Source: Lichenicola cladoniae
Lineage (GTDB): Bacteria; Pseudomonadota; Alphaproteobacteria; Acetobacterales; Acetobacteraceae
Length of the DNA: 64,000 nt
Direction: 5' to 3'
Assembly (NCBI RefSeq): GCF_013201075.1
Contig: NZ_CP053711.1
Location: 150,303 to 214,302, forward strand
Shown piece after piece: positions 60,411 through 64,000 of this stretch; position 1 is the stretch's first letter; the number at the start of each line of letters is the position of its first letter. The notes below the pieces were generated by a model. It was not told where the DNA came from and did not search any database. It saw nothing but the letters and a program-made list of their open reading frames with translations. The position numbers were made by a program, and so were the translations under genes.

Positions 60411-62576
60411 CTATCTGGCCGCCGCCCCTATGCCTTCCGAGACAGGGCGAGTTGCTGCCTGCAACGCAAACGCGAGAATATCGGTATCCATCTGGTCGGT
60501 AAGAGTCTCATTCAGGCCGGGCCCGTGCCCCATATCGTCCGAGGACCACAGTCGGATTGGGGGGCCGCCGGTGGCCTGCGCCGCCTGCATACGAGCGACC
60601 ATCTTTGCTCCCGAAGCAGGCGGCACGCGATGATCGTTCATGCCGATGATCACGAGCACCGCAGGGTAGCGTACGCCATCGACTACATGCTGGTAGCCGC
60701 TCATCTCAAGCAGCGCACGGCGCTCCATAGGATCGGCTAGCGAGCCGAACTCCGTGGTGTTGCTCAGCCCACCCTCGCTCTGCTCGAACCTGACCATGTC
60801 GACCATCGGCGCTTCCATGACCGCGCCGGCAAACAGCTCCGGCCGCTCCGTGATTGCCCGGCTGATCATGATTCCGCCCGCACTCGCACCCCACCCGGTG
60901 ACACGTCCCGGGCCGGTCCAGCCCCCGGCTTCCAGCGCCTCGACACCGGCAATGAAGTCCCGCCACGTGTTTGGCTTGTTCTGTTTCCAACCGGCCAGAT
61001 GCCAGGGCTCGCCGAATTCACCGCCGCCACGCGCATGAACCGTGGCCAGCAGCCCGCCGCGATCGAGAAAAGGAAATGTCCACGGCATGAAGTACGCGTC
61101 AAGTACCCCGCCGTAGGCGCCATATCCCGTCACCAGGGCAGGTGCAGTCCCATCACGGCGCAGGTCGCGCCGATGCACCAGCGACATCGGCACAAGGGTG
61201 CCATCCGTGGATCGCGCCATGATCTGCTCCGACATATAGGCGCTGGTGTCGTAGGTGAGCGGCTTGCCAATGGTGACCGGAGCTGCCCGGAGCGACCTGT
61301 CGACCTGATAGGCCTGCGGAGGTTTCGCCCAGCCCTCGAAAACGCAGATCTCGCCGTTCCGCCGCGGATCCGCAGTCGCCCCTACCTGGGACCCATCGAA
61401 CGGCACCTGAACCGGATCGGCGCGTCCGGTTGCCGGATCGTAGCGAACGATATGGTACGAACCGGCACGATCGTAGGCGAGGTAGATGCCATCGCGGGCG
61501 ACGGTCATTGTCTGCAGCAGCCCGTCACCCTGCGGTAACACGGGGGCAAAGCGACCACCTGCCTGGCGAAGATCGATGCTCACAAGCTGCGAAAGCGGCG
61601 CGTTCCTGAAGCTGATGAAGTAGGCCCGGCCATCGACGACCGCTGGTCGGCCGCTCAGGTCCGAAGTCTGAACCAGCTTCTCGTCGGTGCCGGCCAGATG
61701 CACCCAGTGCGGGCCTCCGGGCCGTGAGAGCGATACGACAGGTGCGACCCACCACGCCCCTTCACGGGATACCCCGCTGTTCACGGCGATGAAGGCCCAG
61801 GGCGAACCGGCAGGGATCATGACCAACGGAAAGCTCGAGGGCCCGACCTCATCATGATCGTGATCGATCGAAAACACGGGCTGGTCCACAGCAGGGTCTG
61901 TTCAAATGACATGGCGATAGATCGTCTGGTGCTCGAAGCGCTCCGCCGCTGTCATCCCGGCAAAGGGTCGTTGCAGCCGGTCATAATAGAACGAGGTTCC
62001 GTCCGGGTCCCATTCCGGAACGGCAAATCGGGCGCGGTCGATGACGTCCGGCAGTAGGCTCTGCGAGGATACCTTCAGGACCCGCAGAACGGCTTCCTCC
62101 GAGCCATGATTGGTCAGGGCAACAGCAACGAAACGTCCGTCCGGTGACGGCGTATAGGTCTGGATCGAGGCGCCCGCCTGGCCAGATGTCCTGACGGGAT
62201 TGAGCAGCAGGGTCTCCGGGCCATTCGGCAACGGCCTGGAAAACAGCACGAACGGGCCGTCATCCGTCAAACGCCGTTCGTAGAACAGGGTGTCGCCGAC
62301 CCTGGTTGAAAAGATCCCGCCAAGGCCATGACCATGGCCGCTCAGTCTGGCAACCTCGGCCGCAAGCGTCGCGTAGCCGGGCTGCGCCGCCATCGCATTC
62401 CGGGTAATCCGGTTCTGTTCCTGTATCCAATCGGCGAGACGGCGACCGCCCGCATCCATCCACCCGAAACGATCCTCGGTTTCCACACTCGACGCGCGAG
62501 GGTTCGCTTCAACCGGGGCAGCAGAAGCGGCGAGCAACCAGCAAGCGTTTATTAGAGCGTAAGCGGCAAGACGCAT
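60411..62576 (-). pseudogene. prolyl oligopeptidase (S9) with one in-frame TGA
   Basis: A full S9 peptidase is readable in one frame: signal peptide (LINACWLLAASAAPVEA), beta-propeller, and catalytic domain with the Ser of GWGASAGGIM, the Asp of GMNDHRVPP and the His of DDMGHGPG. A TGA at 61902-61904 divides it (YRHVI stop TDPAVDQPVF). The family often has Gly here (HVxGTDP), so GGA to TGA is the simplest explanation. The start is taken as ATG 62576; an in-frame GTG lies upstream. Confidence 0.88.
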
Positions 62577-62628
62577 GACGAGACTCACAGTCAACACAGA
62601 TGTCCACTTATCCCATGTCTACCAACCT

Positions 62629-62652
62629 AAAGCGGACCGTCCGCTCCCGGCC
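62629..62652. repeat. dispersed GCGGAC repeat, copy B
   Basis: AAAGCGGACCGTCCGCTCCC followed by GGCC contains a GCGGAC/GTCCGC dyad. It lies in the gap between the divergent peptidase and beta-lactamase genes. Confidence 0.55.
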
Positions 62653-62762
62653 AGACTCGCCGGTGCGAGGCAGTCGAGCAACCATGACCGCTCAAGACTT
62701 CTAGGACCGAGATCGGTGGGAAGCGGACCCACCTCCGCAGGCTCGTTGACCGTAATTCTGTC

Positions 62763-63704
62763 ATGAGGCACTTCGTAGGCATGCCACCTGTCATATATCG
62801 CCGCCCGTTTCTGATGAGCATACCAACCAGCCTGGCCTTCCTCGGCGCTTATCGTGTGGAGGCCAGAGCGGACCCTCTTTCCGAGATTGAGGCGCGCCAT
62901 GGCGGCCGCCTGGGTGTCTTCGCCATCGATACTGATACAGGACGAACCCTAACCCATCGGGCAGATGAGCGCTTCACCATGTGCAGTACTTTCAAAGGAC
63001 TTCTAGCCGGGCAGATCATGTCTCGCGTCGATGCCGGGCATGAAAGCCTCGCGCGCCTCGTCCACTTCAACGCCCATGACTTGTCAACTGCAGGATACCC
63101 CGACTTTCTCTGTCCCGTAACGGCCGCGCATGTCAGCCAGGGGGCATTAACGGTAGCAACTTTATGTCAGGCAAGTGTGGCGGTAAGCGACAATCTTGCT
63201 GCCATTCTTTTAATGCAAAGCGTTGGTGGACCGCCTGGATTTAATCGGTTTCTTCGTAGTCTTGGTGATGGGATCACACGCTCAGACCGGTATGAACCAG
63301 GGTCCAATTCCTATGACGGCCTCCTCGACACCACGACGCCACGAGCGATCATAGGCTCGGCCCGGAAGCTTTTGCTCGGAGACGTCCTCAAGCCCTCATC
63401 TCGCGAACTCCTGACGAGTTGGATGATCGACTCCACGCCCGGTCTTAGACGGCTTCGCGCCAGCTTCCCGCCGAACTGGGTGACAGGGGATAAGGCTGGA
63501 ACCTACGGTCCCGACGAGACAAATGATTATGCAATCACTTGGCCGCCTGGGCGTAGACCCGTCCTCATTGCGGCCTACTACAATGCGCCCGGAATGGATC
63601 TCGACCTGCGAGAAGCTGTGCTGCGGGAGGTCGGGACAGTTGTCGCGGCTCTCGTCGGAGAGTCGTCGGTGACACCACCGGCGTCTCTTTATAGTCGAAC
63701 ATAG
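62763..63704 (+). CDS. class A serine beta-lactamase
   Basis: All main boxes are visible: STFK (residues 75-78, active Ser 75), SDN (142-144), the omega-loop Glu and Asn in YEPGSN (178 and 182). The third box reads KAG (244-246) instead of the usual KTG or KSG. Cys precedes the active Ser, as in several class A enzymes. A hydrophobic leader (MSIPTSLAFLGAYRVEARA) suggests export. The start is uncertain (ATG 62763, 62781 or 62814). It is divergent from the S9 peptidase. Confidence 0.9.
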   Translation: MRHFVGMPPVIYRRPFLMSIPTSLAFLGAYRVEARADPLSEIEARHGGRLGVFAIDTDTGRTLTHRADERFTMCSTFKGLLAGQIMSRVDAGHESLARLVHFNAHDLSTAGYPDFLCPVTAAHVSQGALTVATLCQASVAVSDNLAAILLMQSVGGPPGFNRFLRSLGDGITRSDRYEPGSNSYDGLLDTTTPRAIIGSARKLLLGDVLKPSSRELLTSWMIDSTPGLRRLRASFPPNWVTGDKAGTYGPDETNDYAITWPPGRRPVLIAAYYNAPGMDLDLREAVLREVGTVVAALVGESSVTPPASLYSRT

Positions 63705-64000
63705 CGCTAGCCAGATAGCCCGTTATGCGGGTAGCAGGATCCAAGACATCGCATCAGCATGGTGATTTGAATGTCCGGTCCTTCCGTGAAAGCGGACCTT
63801 CCGCTTCCGGCCAAGCCTCGCATTCGAGACCGGCACGCAACCTTCATCGGTCAGATTTTTATGACCGGGTTTGATCGAAAGTGGGTCCTCGTTCAGGATT
63901 GTATTAATACTCGCTATCAATTCCTTCCATACCCAAGCTGCGGTCTAGCCACCTCAGGTTTCCGGAATTTGAATGCTTGTTCTCGCCACTTCATGTACCA
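63705..64000. other. terminal non-coding stretch with dispersed repeat
   Basis: AAAGCGGACCTTCCGCTTCC followed by GGCC at 63789-63812 is copy C of the dispersed repeat, with CATTCGAGACCGGCACG following at 63821. No gene is supported before the window ends. Confidence 0.5.

Noticed and set aside
61902..61904. TGA as a selenocysteine codon
   Set aside because: The family does not use Cys or Sec here, no selenoprotein-type stem-loop was recognised after the codon, and the window shows several other nonsense mutations.
63723..63920. 65-codon minus-strand frame at the right end
   Set aside because: It runs through a dispersed repeat copy, lacks a good ribosome site and has no protein-like features.

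Overview
The window is GC-rich DNA that reads like an alphaproteobacterium. Acetobacteraceae is my best guess, inferred from gene types (DUF4331, HupE/UreJ-like, KaiC-like kinase, IS5/IS66/IS1182-type elements) and not from any search. It is a mosaic: host-type operons on both flanks, and between them an accessory region full of insertion sequences that carries a complete VirB/VirD4 type IV secretion system with its own relaxase. No tRNA, rRNA, CRISPR array, replication or partition gene, or site-specific integrase was recognised, so the sequence does not say whether the conjugative block is a plasmid or an integrated element.

Layout. 1-3412: DUF4331, TPR and HupE/UreJ-like operon. 3398-4448: SRAP gene lacking a normal start codon, and an rlpA-like gene cut by an IS66 element (4449-7050). 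7308-11840: signalling block on the minus strand (GGDEF enzyme, then histidine kinase, double KaiC-type ATPase and receiver protein in tight coupling). 12021-13700: IS903-like element and transposase scraps. 13850-19010: TetR regulator and a three-part efflux pump, with an AcrR-type operator in front of the pump genes. 19328-22327: more IS scraps, an SDR with its own TetR gene behind a long perfect dyad, and an 863-bp IS5-type element. 22592-29266: small accessory genes, two XRE regulators, and several decayed genes (two receivers, an AbrB-type antitoxin), ending with a FAS1 lipoprotein. 29651-33666: IS remnants. 34084-36042: MscS channel and a stranded mobilisation-like membrane protein. 36071-39352: IS21 nested inside an IS6-type element. 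40284-55524: transfer operon in canonical order virB1-B2-B3-B4-B5-eex-B6-B7-B8-B9-B10-B11-virD4, then a small gene, a stand-alone LPD7 protein and a MOBP-type relaxase. 55690-58236: second copy of the 863-bp IS and an IS1182-type element. 58438-63704: DUF5677 protein, nucleotidyltransferase, a prolyl oligopeptidase with one in-frame stop, and a class A beta-lactamase.

How it works together. The transfer genes overlap or abut and look like one expression unit. VirB1 to VirB11 build the channel, VirD4 couples substrate to it, and the LPD7 protein and relaxase process DNA. The gap just upstream (39830-40060) holds inverted repeats that make it the best oriT or operator candidate. Two nearly identical direct copies of the 863-bp IS bracket about 33 kb including all transfer genes. 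Nonsense mutations, frameshifts and IS interruptions are frequent outside the transfer operon, whereas the transfer operon itself appears intact. All functional calls rest on reading translated motifs by eye. Coordinates of IS ends come from inverted repeats and, where stated, target duplications.
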